Assembly (NCBI GenBank): GCA_944325595.1
Contig: CALVAQ010000015.1
Coordinates: 1 to 48,007 of the forward strand
DNA length: 48,007 nucleotides
Origin: Candidatus Gastranaerophilales bacterium
GTDB taxonomy: Bacteria; Cyanobacteriota; Vampirovibrionia; Gastranaerophilales; Gastranaerophilaceae
Reading direction: 5' to 3'
The translations under genes were made by a program, and so were the position numbers. Numbering within the stretch: position 1 is the first letter of the stretch; the number at the start of each line of letters is the position of its first letter. This document shows positions 25,959 through 35,329 of the stretch, piece after piece. Below the pieces are notes generated by a model. It did not search any database and was not told the DNA's origin. It saw only the letters and a list, made by a program, of their open reading frames with translations.

Positions 25959-27032
25959 ATGCCAACCGAAACAAAAAAAATGCAAATAGGTATCCCCAGA
26001 GCAATGTCATATTACAACTATTTTCCCTTCTGGTACGGTTTTTTTGATGCCATGGGTATAGATGTTGTAATTTCTGACAAAACAACAAAACAAACCATGT
26101 CTTCAGGTTCGTCTCTCGTTGTTTCAGAAACATGCCTGCCGATAAAAGTCTATGTGGGGCATATTTTAAATTTGCTTGAAAAAGGCGTTGATACTATTTT
26201 TGTTCCTTCTATTCAGTCTATTGAACACAAGATATACAACTGTTCAAAAATCAGAGGACTTCCCGACTTAATCAGAAACGTCGTAAAAAAAGATTTTACC
26301 ATTATTGATGCAACTTTGGACAAATCAGAGAAAAATCATGGTCTTTATGATTTTTTGAAAGAGGCTGTTGCTCCTTTCGGTATTACCGATGAAAAAAGAA
26401 TAAAAGCCGCATCAAAAGAAGGCTGGAAGGTCATGAACAATTTCAAAATCATGCTGAATTCAGGCATGCCTTTTGAAAAAGCCCTCAATTATGCAAAAAA
26501 AGGTCAGGTTGTAATTTTAAACAACCAAAAATCTTATCCCATCAATGTTGCGGTGCTCGCTCACAGCTATAATCTTTTTGATGACAGAATTTCGATGAAA
26601 ATTTTTGACAAACTCGAAAAACTCGATGTAAAAGCATATACTGCAGAACAATTGTCTATCGAACAGCTGCAGGAAGGCATTTCTTCAATGGGTTCAAAGC
26701 TGTACTGGGCAAATGAATATGAAATGACGGGCGGAGCCGGTCACTATCTGCAAGATAACAATATTGACGGAATTATTACAATAAATGCTTTTGGCTGCGG
26801 ACCGGATTCTATCATGGTTGAGAGAATTTCACGTGCTGCCAGAAAATTTAACAAACCGGTTTTGCATCTTTCTGTTGACGAACAAACGGGAGAAGCAGGA
26901 TTTATCACAAGAATAGAAGCTTTTACGGATATGTTATTCCGCAAAAAACGTGCAAGCATTATCAACAAAATAAATATCAATGAAAATGCAAAACATGAAC
27001 CAAGCACTACAAAAGAATCCCAGCACAGATAA
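25959..27032 (+). CDS. Acyl-CoA dehydratase activase-related (DUF2229-like) protein
   Basis: A 357-residue protein related to the CoA-substrate-specific activase/2-hydroxyacyl-CoA dehydratase group. It opens with IGIPRAMSYYNYFPFWYGFFDAMG, typical of the DUF2229 part of activase proteins, and has conserved Cys-containing motifs SETCLPIKVYVGHI and FGCGPDSIMVERI that in relatives bind an Fe-S cluster. The ASKHA-type ATPase half found in full activases is absent, so this is a stand-alone module. The ATG at 25959 follows AAAGGA; the upstream in-frame ATG (25908) lies before that site. It is first in a run with two WYL regulators, whose first gene overlaps it by 53 bases. Substrate unknown. Confidence 0.75.
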   Translation: MPTETKKMQIGIPRAMSYYNYFPFWYGFFDAMGIDVVISDKTTKQTMSSGSSLVVSETCLPIKVYVGHILNLLEKGVDTIFVPSIQSIEHKIYNCSKIRGLPDLIRNVVKKDFTIIDATLDKSEKNHGLYDFLKEAVAPFGITDEKRIKAASKEGWKVMNNFKIMLNSGMPFEKALNYAKKGQVVILNNQKSYPINVAVLAHSYNLFDDRISMKIFDKLEKLDVKAYTAEQLSIEQLQEGISSMGSKLYWANEYEMTGGAGHYLQDNNIDGIITINAFGCGPDSIMVERISRAARKFNKPVLHLSVDEQTGEAGFITRIEAFTDMLFRKKRASIINKININENAKHEPSTTKESQHR

Positions 27033-27960
27033 CAATATTTCCAAAACCGGATACAGAGCTTTGTTTCTTTTAAAAAAGCTCATGGAATCTCCAAAATCGA
27101 GAGAAGAGCTTTTGGAGTGTTTTGAACAAGATATTGTTATAAAAAACGATATTTCAAAAGATACTATTACAAACACTATTAATGCATTAAAGAAAGCAGG
27201 ATGTGTAATAAGCCGTCCTTCTTTTCGTACAAACAACAAATATGTTTTAAAATCACATCCTTTTTCGGTGTGTTTTTCCGAATCAAACATTGATGCTTTG
27301 CTTTCTTTGAGAGAAAGTATTTCAACCCTCGGGGATTGGCAGCTGTTAATTAATTTGAACAACTTTTATGCAAAAATATCAAAACTTGCTCCGAATCAAG
27401 AAGCACAAATGAGGCTTTTGTTTGAACATCCGCTAAAATCTGTTAATTATGAAATCTTAAACAAAATTCTTATCAACGCAAAACTGAAAAAACATATGAT
27501 TGTTTGTTATGATTCTCCTCAAAACGGTGAAGAGGAGTTATGTTTTACTCCTGAATTTATAACTCTGGAAAACAAAAAGCTTTATATCTGGGGATACAAT
27601 CAAAAGTATGATATGTTCTCATATTTGAGAATAGACAAAATCAAAAAAATAAACTTTATGAACTTTCTCGGTGTAAACAATGAAGCCGAGGATTATGAAA
27701 AACCGAAAACTATTGCAAAATACAAACTCAAAGGTTACAGTGCATTGATGTACCAGCCGGAAGAAGATGAAAAGATAATAGAAGAAAATCCCGATAACGA
27801 GTATCCTTATACAATTGAAACCAGAGTGAACAATGATTTCAATTTTGTTCAAAGACTTTTATCTTACGGCTCTGATTGTGTTTTGCTGGAACCGGAAGAA
27901 CTAAAAGTACAGCTTCTCGAAAGCATAAAGAAAATAAAGGAGCAGTACAAAAATGACTAA
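26980..27960 (+). CDS. WYL-domain transcriptional regulator (first of two)
   Basis: A probable DNA-binding regulator: an N-terminal winged helix-turn-helix (residues about 25-90, KSREELLECFEQD ... TITNTINALKKAG) and a C-terminal WYL ligand-sensing domain (core around KLYIWGYNQKYDMFSYLRIDKI), then a WCX-type C-terminal extension. It overlaps the upstream gene by 53 bases and the next WYL gene by 8 bases. The exact start is uncertain: Met codons at 26980, 26986 and 26995 all lack a clear ribosome site, suggesting coupling. WYL proteins often sense nucleic acids or nucleotides and control stress or defence genes; the target is unknown. Confidence 0.75.
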   Translation: MKMQNMNQALQKNPSTDNNISKTGYRALFLLKKLMESPKSREELLECFEQDIVIKNDISKDTITNTINALKKAGCVISRPSFRTNNKYVLKSHPFSVCFSESNIDALLSLRESISTLGDWQLLINLNNFYAKISKLAPNQEAQMRLLFEHPLKSVNYEILNKILINAKLKKHMIVCYDSPQNGEEELCFTPEFITLENKKLYIWGYNQKYDMFSYLRIDKIKKINFMNFLGVNNEAEDYEKPKTIAKYKLKGYSALMYQPEEDEKIIEENPDNEYPYTIETRVNNDFNFVQRLLSYGSDCVLLEPEELKVQLLESIKKIKEQYKND

Positions 27961-28900
27961 ATCTATACAGAATACTGATTCATTAAAAATATCTAAAGAA
28001 AAGAAAATCGCAAAATCAAGTATTCGTGTGCTTGAACTTTTGAAGGTGCTCACAAAATCTCCGCTCACCACAGACGAACTTTTAAATGCAATTGAAGAAA
28101 AAGCTGACAAGGTATACCGGAAAGAAGTTGTTATAAAATATCTGAATACTCTAAAACTTTTTGGAATTAAAATAGCAAAAGAGAACGGTCGTTATTGCCT
28201 TTTGGAGAACATAGAAAAAATTAATTTTGACAAAACAGATCTGTCTTTGATGAAATTTTTGGAAAAATACGCACAAAAAACCGGCTCGGAGTCGCTTAGT
28301 TCAAATTTGCATGAAATTTTTAAAAAAGCGGAAATGAGTTTTTCTTCACAAACAAAAGAACTTGTTAAACAAAAAACAATACATCCATACAGAATGCAAA
28401 ACAAACTTAAATTGAGAGACGAAAATATAACCAGATTTGAAAAATATTGTAAAGATGAACAAAAACTTGAAATAAAATACAAAACGGGTGCCGAATCTTC
28501 AAAAACAATCAACTGCAAAATTAATCCCCTCAAAATTATGTACAAGAAAGGCAATGCGGTTTTAATTGCATATGACTGCACAGAAAATACCTATCGTGAA
28601 TTTGTACTCAATTTCATTTCAGATACAAAACAACTGCCTCAAAAAACCTCCGACAGTTATACAAATTCCGTAACATTCAAGCTCAAAAACAGACTCGCAA
28701 AATCATATGTTCTGAAAGAAAACGAAAAAATACTTGAATCAAAAAAAGATTATATTGTTGTATCAAATTCAAAAGAAGACAGAGACTTGCTCGTGAGAAG
28801 ATTGTCAAGATATTTTGACAATTGTGAAATTCTTTATCCGAAAGATTTCCGCAAAAAAATGACGGATTATCTTGATTCGATAGAAAAAGTCTATGAATAA
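27953..28900 (+). CDS. WYL-domain transcriptional regulator (second of two)
   Basis: A 315-residue protein with the same domain order as its upstream neighbour but clearly diverged: a winged helix (SSIRVLELLKVLTKSPLTTDELLNAI), a linker, a WYL-like core (INPLKIMYKKGNAVLIAYD ... FVLNFISD) and a C-terminal extension. It starts within the last codons of the first WYL gene (8-base overlap). Tandem, diverged WYL pairs resemble actinobacterial PafB-PafC, which act together in a DNA damage response; whether this pair forms a heterodimer is inference. It is followed after 12 bases by yraN, which encodes a nuclease-fold protein. Confidence 0.72.
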   Translation: MTKSIQNTDSLKISKEKKIAKSSIRVLELLKVLTKSPLTTDELLNAIEEKADKVYRKEVVIKYLNTLKLFGIKIAKENGRYCLLENIEKINFDKTDLSLMKFLEKYAQKTGSESLSSNLHEIFKKAEMSFSSQTKELVKQKTIHPYRMQNKLKLRDENITRFEKYCKDEQKLEIKYKTGAESSKTINCKINPLKIMYKKGNAVLIAYDCTENTYREFVLNFISDTKQLPQKTSDSYTNSVTFKLKNRLAKSYVLKENEKILESKKDYIVVSNSKEDRDLLVRRLSRYFDNCEILYPKDFRKKMTDYLDSIEKVYE

Positions 28901-28912
28901 AGGTTTTTGTAT

Positions 28913-29281
28913 ATGAAGTTTTTATTTTCAAAAAAAGATACCGGAAAAAAAGGTGAAGATATTGCCTGTGAATATCTAAAAAAACTCGGATGGCATATTA
29001 TTGAAAGAAATTATCATTATTCACGCTATGCAGAAATTGATATAGTGGCAAAAGAACATGATACGCTGGTTTTTGTTGAAGTAAAAACACGTTCTACAAC
29101 AAATTTTGGTCATCCGTTTGAAGCTGTTGACAAAAATAAACTGCAAAACATATTCAAAGCTGCTCTTTCATATCTTGAAAAAACAAAAGAACACTACACC
29201 GGCTACAGAATAGATGTCATTTCTGTACTGGGTATTGAACAGCCCAAAATTGAACATTTAAAAGATATTAGTCTCAACTAA
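28913..29281 (+). CDS. yraN: YraN/UPF0102 family nuclease-fold protein
   Basis: A 122-residue member of the UPF0102 family with a restriction-endonuclease-like fold. Hallmarks are GKKGEDIACEYLKKLGWHIIERNYHY, AEIDIVAKEHDTLVFVEVKTRS (the E-D-ExK catalytic arrangement) and the FEAVDKNKLQNI segment. The usual Gly before EID is Ala here. The ATG at 28913 is preferred because AAAGG lies 9 bases upstream; an in-frame TTG at 28907 is too close to it. The family is often linked to DNA uptake or processing but the precise role is unsettled. Its end overlaps the convergent small gene by 4 bases. Confidence 0.9.
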   Translation: MKFLFSKKDTGKKGEDIACEYLKKLGWHIIERNYHYSRYAEIDIVAKEHDTLVFVEVKTRSTTNFGHPFEAVDKNKLQNIFKAALSYLEKTKEHYTGYRIDVISVLGIEQPKIEHLKDISLN

Positions 29282-29508
29282 TTTTTGTCGGGATGTGCAG
29301 CAACATATTTTTTGTATTGCTCTGCCTGTGCTACAGCAATACGGCAAGCGAGTTCATATTTTGACTGGAGTTTGTTATATTCTTCACGAGAAACAGTTGA
29401 TGACGAGAAACCGGGATTTTGAACAGAAGATTCTTTTGCTGCGGGTTCAGCTTTTCCAAATCTCAAAGGTTGGCATGACATTGAATTTGTTGACAAACTA
29501 ACGCGCAT
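29278..29508 (-). CDS. Small protein of unknown function (76 residues) with N-terminal F-G tag
   Basis: Not recognised. It starts MRVSLSTNSMSCQ, then LRFGKAEP, a Ser-rich linker, and a charged C-terminal helix (REEYNKLQSKYELACRIAVAQ) ending HPDKN. AAAGGAG stands about 9 bases before the ATG, which strongly supports translation. The N-terminus shares the M-[KR]-V, polar stretch, F-G layout of the two membrane proteins at 23.7-25.7 kb. It converges on yraN with a 4-base overlap, so both transcripts end without a separate terminator here. Confidence 0.7.
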   Translation of the reverse strand: MRVSLSTNSMSCQPLRFGKAEPAAKESSVQNPGFSSSTVSREEYNKLQSKYELACRIAVAQAEQYKKYVAAHPDKN

Positions 29509-29644
29509 CTTTCAAATCTCCTTTCGTTCCTCGCATAAATTTTTAATATTCCAGCTATACAATTATATATTGCTTTGGATAATTTTTCAATATTCTTTAC
29601 ATTAAATACAGGAGGATTATTTATTTTGAAAAAGAAAAATTTTT

Positions 29645-29683
29645 TATAAAAAATATCCGGAGAAAATTTATCCTCCGGATACT
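29645..29683 (-). terminator. Terminator of groS-groL
   Basis: Minus-strand stem TATCCGGAG / CTCCGGATA followed by a T-rich run, 30 bases after the groL stop. Confidence 0.85.
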
Positions 29684-29713
29684 TTGTTTGGAAAATTGGT
29701 TGTTGATTATAAA

Positions 29714-31363
<1,650 letters not shown>

Positions 31364-31388
31364 TTAATGAAAATTATGTTTTTTGTCA

Positions 31389-31440
31389 CACTCTGCGGGC
31401 TTCGACTTCTCGAACCCCTTCGAGTTTCACACACCTTATT
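31389..31440 (-). repeat. Intergenic repeat copy B between groS and groL
   Basis: A 52-base unit, 49/52 identical to the copy at 31516-31567. In mRNA sense it contains the perfect hairpin CTCGAA-GGGG-TTCGAG. It lies about 40 bases before the groL start. Confidence 0.9.
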
Positions 31441-31451
31441 TTACCGCCTGT

Positions 31452-31490
31452 GCAATCAAAGATTGCTTCGTTCGATAAATTTCATTTATC
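31452..31490 (-). repeat. Two small perfect hairpins between the groES-groEL repeats
   Basis: GCAATC-AAA-GATTGC (31452-31466) and GATAAAT-TTC-ATTTATC (31474-31490) lie between the two 52-base repeats, so the spacer is largely hairpin-forming. Confidence 0.7.
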
Positions 31491-31515
31491 TCACAACGTC
31501 GGCTGGGAACGGTTG

Positions 31516-31567
31516 CACTCTACGGGCTTTGACTTCTCAAACCCCTTCGAGTTTCACACACCTTATT
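31516..31567 (-). repeat. Intergenic repeat copy A at the groS stop codon
   Basis: The second 52-base unit. It overlaps the last groS codon and the stop (31563-31568). Its hairpin reads CTCGAA-GGGG-TTTGAG; the single change leaves a G-U pair, so the fold is kept. All three differences from copy B are transitions. Confidence 0.9.
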
Positions 31568-31850
31568 CTAATACGCCCAAAACCTCATCAGCTGCAAGGA
31601 TTTTGAATGTATCTTCACCGAGTTTTACATCACTGCCTGCATATTTTGCAAACAGAACAATCTCGCCAACTTTAACTTCCATTTCTGCTTTTTTGCCGTC
31701 GTCAAGAGTTTTTCCCGGACCTACAGCTACAATTTCACCTTTTTGAGGTTTTTCTTTTGCAGAATCAGGTATAAAAATACCGCCTTCTGTTTTTTCGGTA
31801 TCTTCAATGAGTTTTACTACCAGTTTGTCTCCTAAAGGTCTGATTGACAT
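31563..31850 (-). CDS. groS: Co-chaperonin GroES
   Basis: The 10-kDa lid of the GroEL chamber, 95 residues. It begins MSIRPLGDKLVVK, contains the mobile loop region EKTEGGIFIPDSAKEKPQKGEIVAVGPG and ends with ILAADEVLGVLE. The ATG at 31850 is chosen because GGAGGA precedes it and it fits all homologues; the in-frame ATG at 31883 would add 11 residues containing the ribosome site. No CIRCE operator (TTAGCACTC-N9-GAGTGCTAA) is seen upstream, so HrcA control is not supported. Confidence 0.97.
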   Translation of the reverse strand: MSIRPLGDKLVVKLIEDTEKTEGGIFIPDSAKEKPQKGEIVAVGPGKTLDDGKKAEMEVKVGEIVLFAKYAGSDVKLGEDTFKILAADEVLGVLE

Positions 31851-32039
31851 ATTGTCCTCCTTTTTTAATATTCCTTTATTCAATATAATTTTCTAACTTA
31901 CCATACTTTTATACCATTTTAAATTGTTTTAAAAGGAAAAATTAATGAAAAATTAATATTTGTTTGTGTTGAATACTTATTGTCATCCTTTTATATATTA
32001 CATAATTCGATAACAAAAATTACAGTTTGCCGGAATATT

Positions 32040-32118
32040 CTCCCTCTCCGACGGGAGTAAAATTTTGTCGGATTAGGAAATCCGACCTACATTCTCCCCC
32101 TCTCCTGAGGGAGAGGGG
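32040..32118. repeat. REP-like palindrome cluster
   Basis: Three palindromes in 80 bases: CTCCC / GGGAG (32040-32057), GTCGGATT-AGGA-AATCCGAC (32067-32086) and CCCCTCTCC / GGAGAGGGG (32097-32118). The last two resemble palindromic intergenic repeats seen across many bacterial genomes. GC is much higher than in the flanks. Confidence 0.6.
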
Positions 32119-32362
32119 CAGGGTGAGGGTTGGTATATTTGTTTATTTATTTTTACTGGATTAAATAACAGGTAAATTGTCTAAATAATTAAAAAAGTTT
32201 CAGGGCGGAGCCCTGATGTATTCTTGACTAGAAACAGTTGTGTTTTGAGAAGATTTTGACCACAGCTTGTCGTGGCAAAATCTTTGATTAAACACTTTAC
32301 TGTTTATTTTGATAAGCGCCTGTTTCTTTCTTTTGTGATACTTTTCTTTCTTTGCCTAAGGA

Positions 32363-32403
32363 CTCCGTTCAAAAGTTGATTAGATATCAAGTTTTGAATG
32401 GAG
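32363..32403. repeat. Imperfect 18-base inverted repeat
   Basis: Arms 32363-32380 and 32386-32403 match at 16 of 18 positions around a 5-base loop (TAGAT). One of the two differences is a G-T pair. No T-run follows on either strand, so it is not a classic terminator. Confidence 0.6.
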
Positions 32404-32642
32404 GTATGCTAAGCCAGATACATAGTATCTGCGTGCAGTATAAAAACAAATAAGGAAATGAATATAAGAAAAAAGAAAAAAGATTCTTGTTTCAATAACA
32501 AATATTCCTGCTTTATCTTTCACCCGTCCGGAAATCCGCTGTCTTGGATTTCGTTTCGAATTTTTATTCTAAAAATTCTTTACTTCATCAACCTTGTTCA
32601 CATGGGGCGTTTCGTTTCTCTTCAGCCCCGCTCAAAATCCGC

Positions 32643-32674
32643 AAAAAAAAGCCCGGTTACATATTGCACCGGGC
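32643..32674 (-). terminator. Terminator of flagellin
   Basis: Minus-strand stem GCCCGGT / ACCGGGC followed by a run of eight T's, 56 bases after the flagellin stop. Confidence 0.88.
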
Positions 32675-32729
32675 AAGTTGCCATCACCTATTATTGTAAA
32701 TATATCGATTATTAACTTAATCTCTCTAA

Positions 32730-33647
32730 CTAGCCGCCAATCAGGTTCAGTGCCAATGATGGTAAGTTATTTGCCTGAACAAGCAGAGCTGATGATGTTT
32801 GCTGTAAGATTTGCTGTTTTGTATATTCAGCAGATTCTTCTGCGATATCAGCATCCATGATTGTTGATTTTGCAGCTGTAGCGTTTTCAATTGTAGTTGT
32901 CAATGATGTTTCAGCTGATTCGAGCCTGTTCATAATAGCACCGATTGTAGACTTACGGCTTGAGATTGTGTCAATAGCATCATCAAGTACTGCGATAAAG
33001 TCAGCTGCTGTTGTTGCTGCGTTAAATGCTACTTTTGCTGCATCTGCAACAGAATCACCGGCATTAATTTCACCGCCGCCGTTTAAGTCACCTGCTTCAA
33101 CGCCTGTACCAAGCTCTGTTGCATCGGTTTTTTTGAAAATCTCTCCGTCTATAACAATTGCGTTTGCATCTGCATTAGCATTTGCACCGACCTGAAGTCT
33201 CATACCGTTGGTTTCAAGATCATTACCGCCGGCAAGAAGCTGTAATCCGTTGAAGTTTGAAGCAAGAGAAATTCTCTCAATTTCAGCGATACGGGCATCA
33301 GTTTCTTGTTTCATCGCATTCATAGCATCAGTGTCATATACACTGTTTGCTGCTTGAGTTGCAAGGTCTCTGATACGGTTGAGGTTGTCAAGAATTGCAT
33401 CAAGGTCACCTTCTACTGTTTGAAGTACGTTGTTACCTGTAGAAATGTTGTTGAGTGCTACTTTTGAACCCCTAATTTGTGTTTCAAGACCTGTTGCTAC
33501 ATAAAGACCTGCAGCATCGTCTTTTGCACTGTTGATTTTGTAACCTGTAGACATTCTTTCCAATGCCTGGTTCAAAGAATTTGTTGCGTTGTTCAAGTTT
33601 GTACGTGTTTTCAACGCAGAAATGTTTGTGTTAACGATAATTGCCAT
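32730..33647 (-). CDS. fliC: Flagellin
   Basis: The flagellar filament subunit, 305 residues. The conserved D0/D1 N-terminus (IIVNTNISALKTRTNLN, LERMSTGYKINSAKDDAAGL) and C-terminus (ADIAEESAEYTKQQILQQ, ending LPSLALNLIGG) are intact, and the protein is fully secretable by the type III pathway. The short variable centre (about 165-205) is unusual: DLNGGGEINAGD at 187-198 fits an EF-hand/dockerin calcium loop except for Gly at loop position 5. AAAGGAG precedes the ATG. The ~115-base leader contains a perfect hairpin at 33674-33694. It is a single-gene unit with its own terminator. Confidence 0.96.
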   Translation of the reverse strand: MAIIVNTNISALKTRTNLNNATNSLNQALERMSTGYKINSAKDDAAGLYVATGLETQIRGSKVALNNISTGNNVLQTVEGDLDAILDNLNRIRDLATQAANSVYDTDAMNAMKQETDARIAEIERISLASNFNGLQLLAGGNDLETNGMRLQVGANANADANAIVIDGEIFKKTDATELGTGVEAGDLNGGGEINAGDSVADAAKVAFNAATTAADFIAVLDDAIDTISSRKSTIGAIMNRLESAETSLTTTIENATAAKSTIMDADIAEESAEYTKQQILQQTSSALLVQANNLPSLALNLIGG

Positions 33648-33673
33648 ACGATTCTCCTTTCGGCATTCCCTAA

Positions 33674-33694
33674 AAATTTACATCCTGTAAATTT
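33674..33694 (-). promoter_or_regulatory. Hairpin in the flagellin 5' leader
   Basis: AAATTTAC / GTAAATTT, 8 bp perfect with a 5-base loop, ends 27 bases before the start codon. It may stabilise the mRNA or tune translation. Confidence 0.45.
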
Positions 33695-33760
33695 CGATAG
33701 ACTGTGTGAAACACCCGCCTGTTTTGACTGTGTTTTAACACCCTGTTTACTACATACACA

Positions 33761-33788
33761 TAATATCGCTTTGCAAGGGGGTTCTTAA
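33761..33788 (-). promoter_or_regulatory. Possible sigma-28 promoter of flagellin
   Basis: On the minus strand AGCGATAT is a good sigma-28 -10 box, about 110 bases before the ATG. The -35 is poor: TTAAG lies slightly too close. The call is tentative and relies on the known control of flagellins. Confidence 0.35.
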
Positions 33789-33841
33789 TTCGAGAAAAGT
33801 TGGAAGTTTGCCATACTTTTGTTGGAAAATTTTATAAAAAA

Positions 33842-33874
33842 CAAAAAAAGCTTTGCCGGATATCCGGCAAAGCT
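33842..33874 (-). terminator. Terminator of tsaC
   Basis: A perfect 26-base palindrome (33849-33874, core GCCGGATATCCGGC) followed on the minus strand by TTTTTTTG, 24 bases after the tsaC stop. Confidence 0.9.
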
Positions 33875-33897
33875 CCATAAAATATTCTAAAAAATTA

Positions 33898-34491
33898 CTA
33901 CGAAATTATTATTTCACCCTGTCTCAATACTTTAAAATCATCTCCGACAGCCAGCACTACAGTAGAAGCCAGTCCTTTTGATTTGTATCCGTAATCTTCA
34001 AAAACATATTCAACTTTATCCCCGATACCGGATTTTGCTTCTTCATAGCCGGTTGCCGGAGGTAAAGAAGAAAGGTTCGCACTGGTTGTAGCCAGTACAT
34101 GTCCTTCAACAACTTCGCACAGCCTTTTAAAGACAGGATTATCCGGAACCCTGATACCTACGGTGTTCCGGTAAGAAGTTATATAATCAGGAGCAAGGTC
34201 GGTCTTTTCAAAAATTAATGTCAAAGCTCCGGGAAAATATTTTTTGATAAGCTGCTCTGCGGAATTATTTATATTTTTTACGTAAGGAAGCAAATGTTCT
34301 ACGCTGTCAGACATCAAAATCAGCGGTTTTGAGCGGTCTCTGTTTTTTAGTTCGTATATATTTTCGGCGCCCTTTTCGGAATTTGGCAGACAGCCTACAC
34401 CCCAGACAGTATCCGTAACAAAAGAAACCACAGCACCGTTTTTGAGTTTTGTATTCAGTTCTTTTACAAAATCTTTGTCATCAAAAATCAT
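33898..34491 (-). CDS. tsaC: L-threonylcarbamoyladenylate synthase (TsaC/Sua5/YrdC/YwlC family)
   Basis: Makes threonylcarbamoyl-AMP from threonine, bicarbonate and ATP for the t6A modification of tRNAs. The 197-residue protein has the family core: FVTDTVWGVGC, KNRDRSKPLILM, FPGALTLIFEK, NTVGIRVPDNP and TTSANLSSLPPAT. It is the short TsaC form without the C-terminal Sua5 domain. It ends just before a strong terminator and begins with no clear ribosome site. No other t6A genes (tsaB, tsaD, tsaE) are nearby. Confidence 0.92.
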   Translation of the reverse strand: MIFDDKDFVKELNTKLKNGAVVSFVTDTVWGVGCLPNSEKGAENIYELKNRDRSKPLILMSDSVEHLLPYVKNINNSAEQLIKKYFPGALTLIFEKTDLAPDYITSYRNTVGIRVPDNPVFKRLCEVVEGHVLATTSANLSSLPPATGYEEAKSGIGDKVEYVFEDYGYKSKGLASTVVLAVGDDFKVLRQGEIIIS

Positions 34492-34652
34492 ATACTAAAA
34501 ATAGCGCCCATCTCCGGCAATGTCAATCAGTGTTTGATTATATTCTTTCAAATTCTCCGAGGGTAATGTATATTTCAAAAGTTTTGTTCATGCTTATGTC
34601 ATGTTAAAAATTATTATTGTCTTGTTTTTACTAAAAATTTTTGGAATAACAA

Positions 34653-35258
34653 TTACTTAATTTCATCATATACACGTTTTATTTCTTTGATATCCTGCCA
34701 CATCAGCCATTTTGGGCTGCCTTTTTCTCTTGAATCATTGCGAAGCAGATATGAGGGGTGAAAAATCGGCATCATTTTTGAGCCGTAAGGACCGTCAAAC
34801 CACTGTCCTCTGACACGGGTAATTCCTCTTGCTCCTTCAAGAAAAGATTGGACGGCAATATTTCCGCACAGAAGTATTATTCTGGGTTTTAATGCGCCGA
34901 CTTGAATATCAAGATACTCTCGGCATGCTTCTTTTTCCTCCGGCAGAGGATTTCTGTTGTCCGGCGGGCGGCATTTCAATGTATTGCAGATATAAACATC
35001 TTTTTGTCGTGACAATCCGACACATGCAAATATTTTGTCCAAAAGCTGTCCTGCTTTTCCGACAAAAGGTTCACCCTTCTGGTCCTCCCAGTATCCGGGA
35101 GCCTCTCCAATCAGCATAAGTTTGTGGTTTGGCAAACCACCTGAAAAAACAGACTTTGTACGGGTTTTTCCGAGCGGACATTTCTGGCAATGAGCGCATT
35201 TTTCTTTTGTTCTGTCCAAAAGTTCAGTTATTTCATTTTCTACTGTTTCATTTTGCAT
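34653..35258 (-). CDS. udg: Uracil-DNA glycosylase, family 4 (Fe-S)
   Basis: Removes uracil from DNA. The 201-residue protein has the family-4 iron-sulfur ligands C21-x2-C24 (CAHC), the CNTLKCRPP motif and EACREYL, the active-site motif GEAPGYWEDQKGEPFVGKAG and the HPSYLLRN motif. The ATG at 35258 lies 9 bases after GGGAG; an in-frame TTG at 35264 is too close. That ribosome site is part of the 3' arm of a terminator-like hairpin (35263-35310), so translation may depend on how the hairpin folds. Some relatives were annotated as phage DNA polymerase-like; the motifs argue for a UDG. Confidence 0.92.
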   Translation of the reverse strand: MQNETVENEITELLDRTKEKCAHCQKCPLGKTRTKSVFSGGLPNHKLMLIGEAPGYWEDQKGEPFVGKAGQLLDKIFACVGLSRQKDVYICNTLKCRPPDNRNPLPEEKEACREYLDIQVGALKPRIILLCGNIAVQSFLEGARGITRVRGQWFDGPYGSKMMPIFHPSYLLRNDSREKGSPKWLMWQDIKEIKRVYDEIK

Positions 35259-35262
35259 ACGC

Positions 35263-35310
35263 AAAAACTCCCGAATTTGTATTTATTCTACAATAAATCC
35301 GGGAGTTTTT
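35263..35310 (-). terminator. Terminator-like hairpin overlapping the udg ribosome site
   Basis: Minus-strand arms AAAAACTCCCG and CGGGAGTTTTT enclose a loop with an internal TTTATT / AATAAA stem. It ends in TTTTT right before udg and lies 20 bases after the stop of the acidic 101-residue gene. The GGGAG of udg is inside the 3' arm. Confidence 0.75.
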
Positions 35311-35329
35311 ATCAAATTGTTTGTAATTA

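Larger units (their letters stand above)
31851..32729. other. Gene-free, repeat-rich island between groS and flagellin
   Basis: Nearly 880 bases without a credible gene. It carries a cluster of palindromes (32040-32118), three further hairpins (32201-32215, 32252-32282, 32363-32403) and, at the right end, the flagellin terminator. A plus-strand open frame at 32458-32715 was rejected because it runs through that terminator and has low-complexity composition. Confidence 0.6.

Noticed and set aside
31395..31425. GGGTTCGAG in the groES-groEL spacer as a tRNA remnant
   Set aside because: It is explained by the duplicated hairpin; no cloverleaf forms.
32458..32715. 85-codon plus-strand frame upstream of flagellin
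   Set aside because: It runs through the flagellin terminator and has an atypical composition without a ribosome site.
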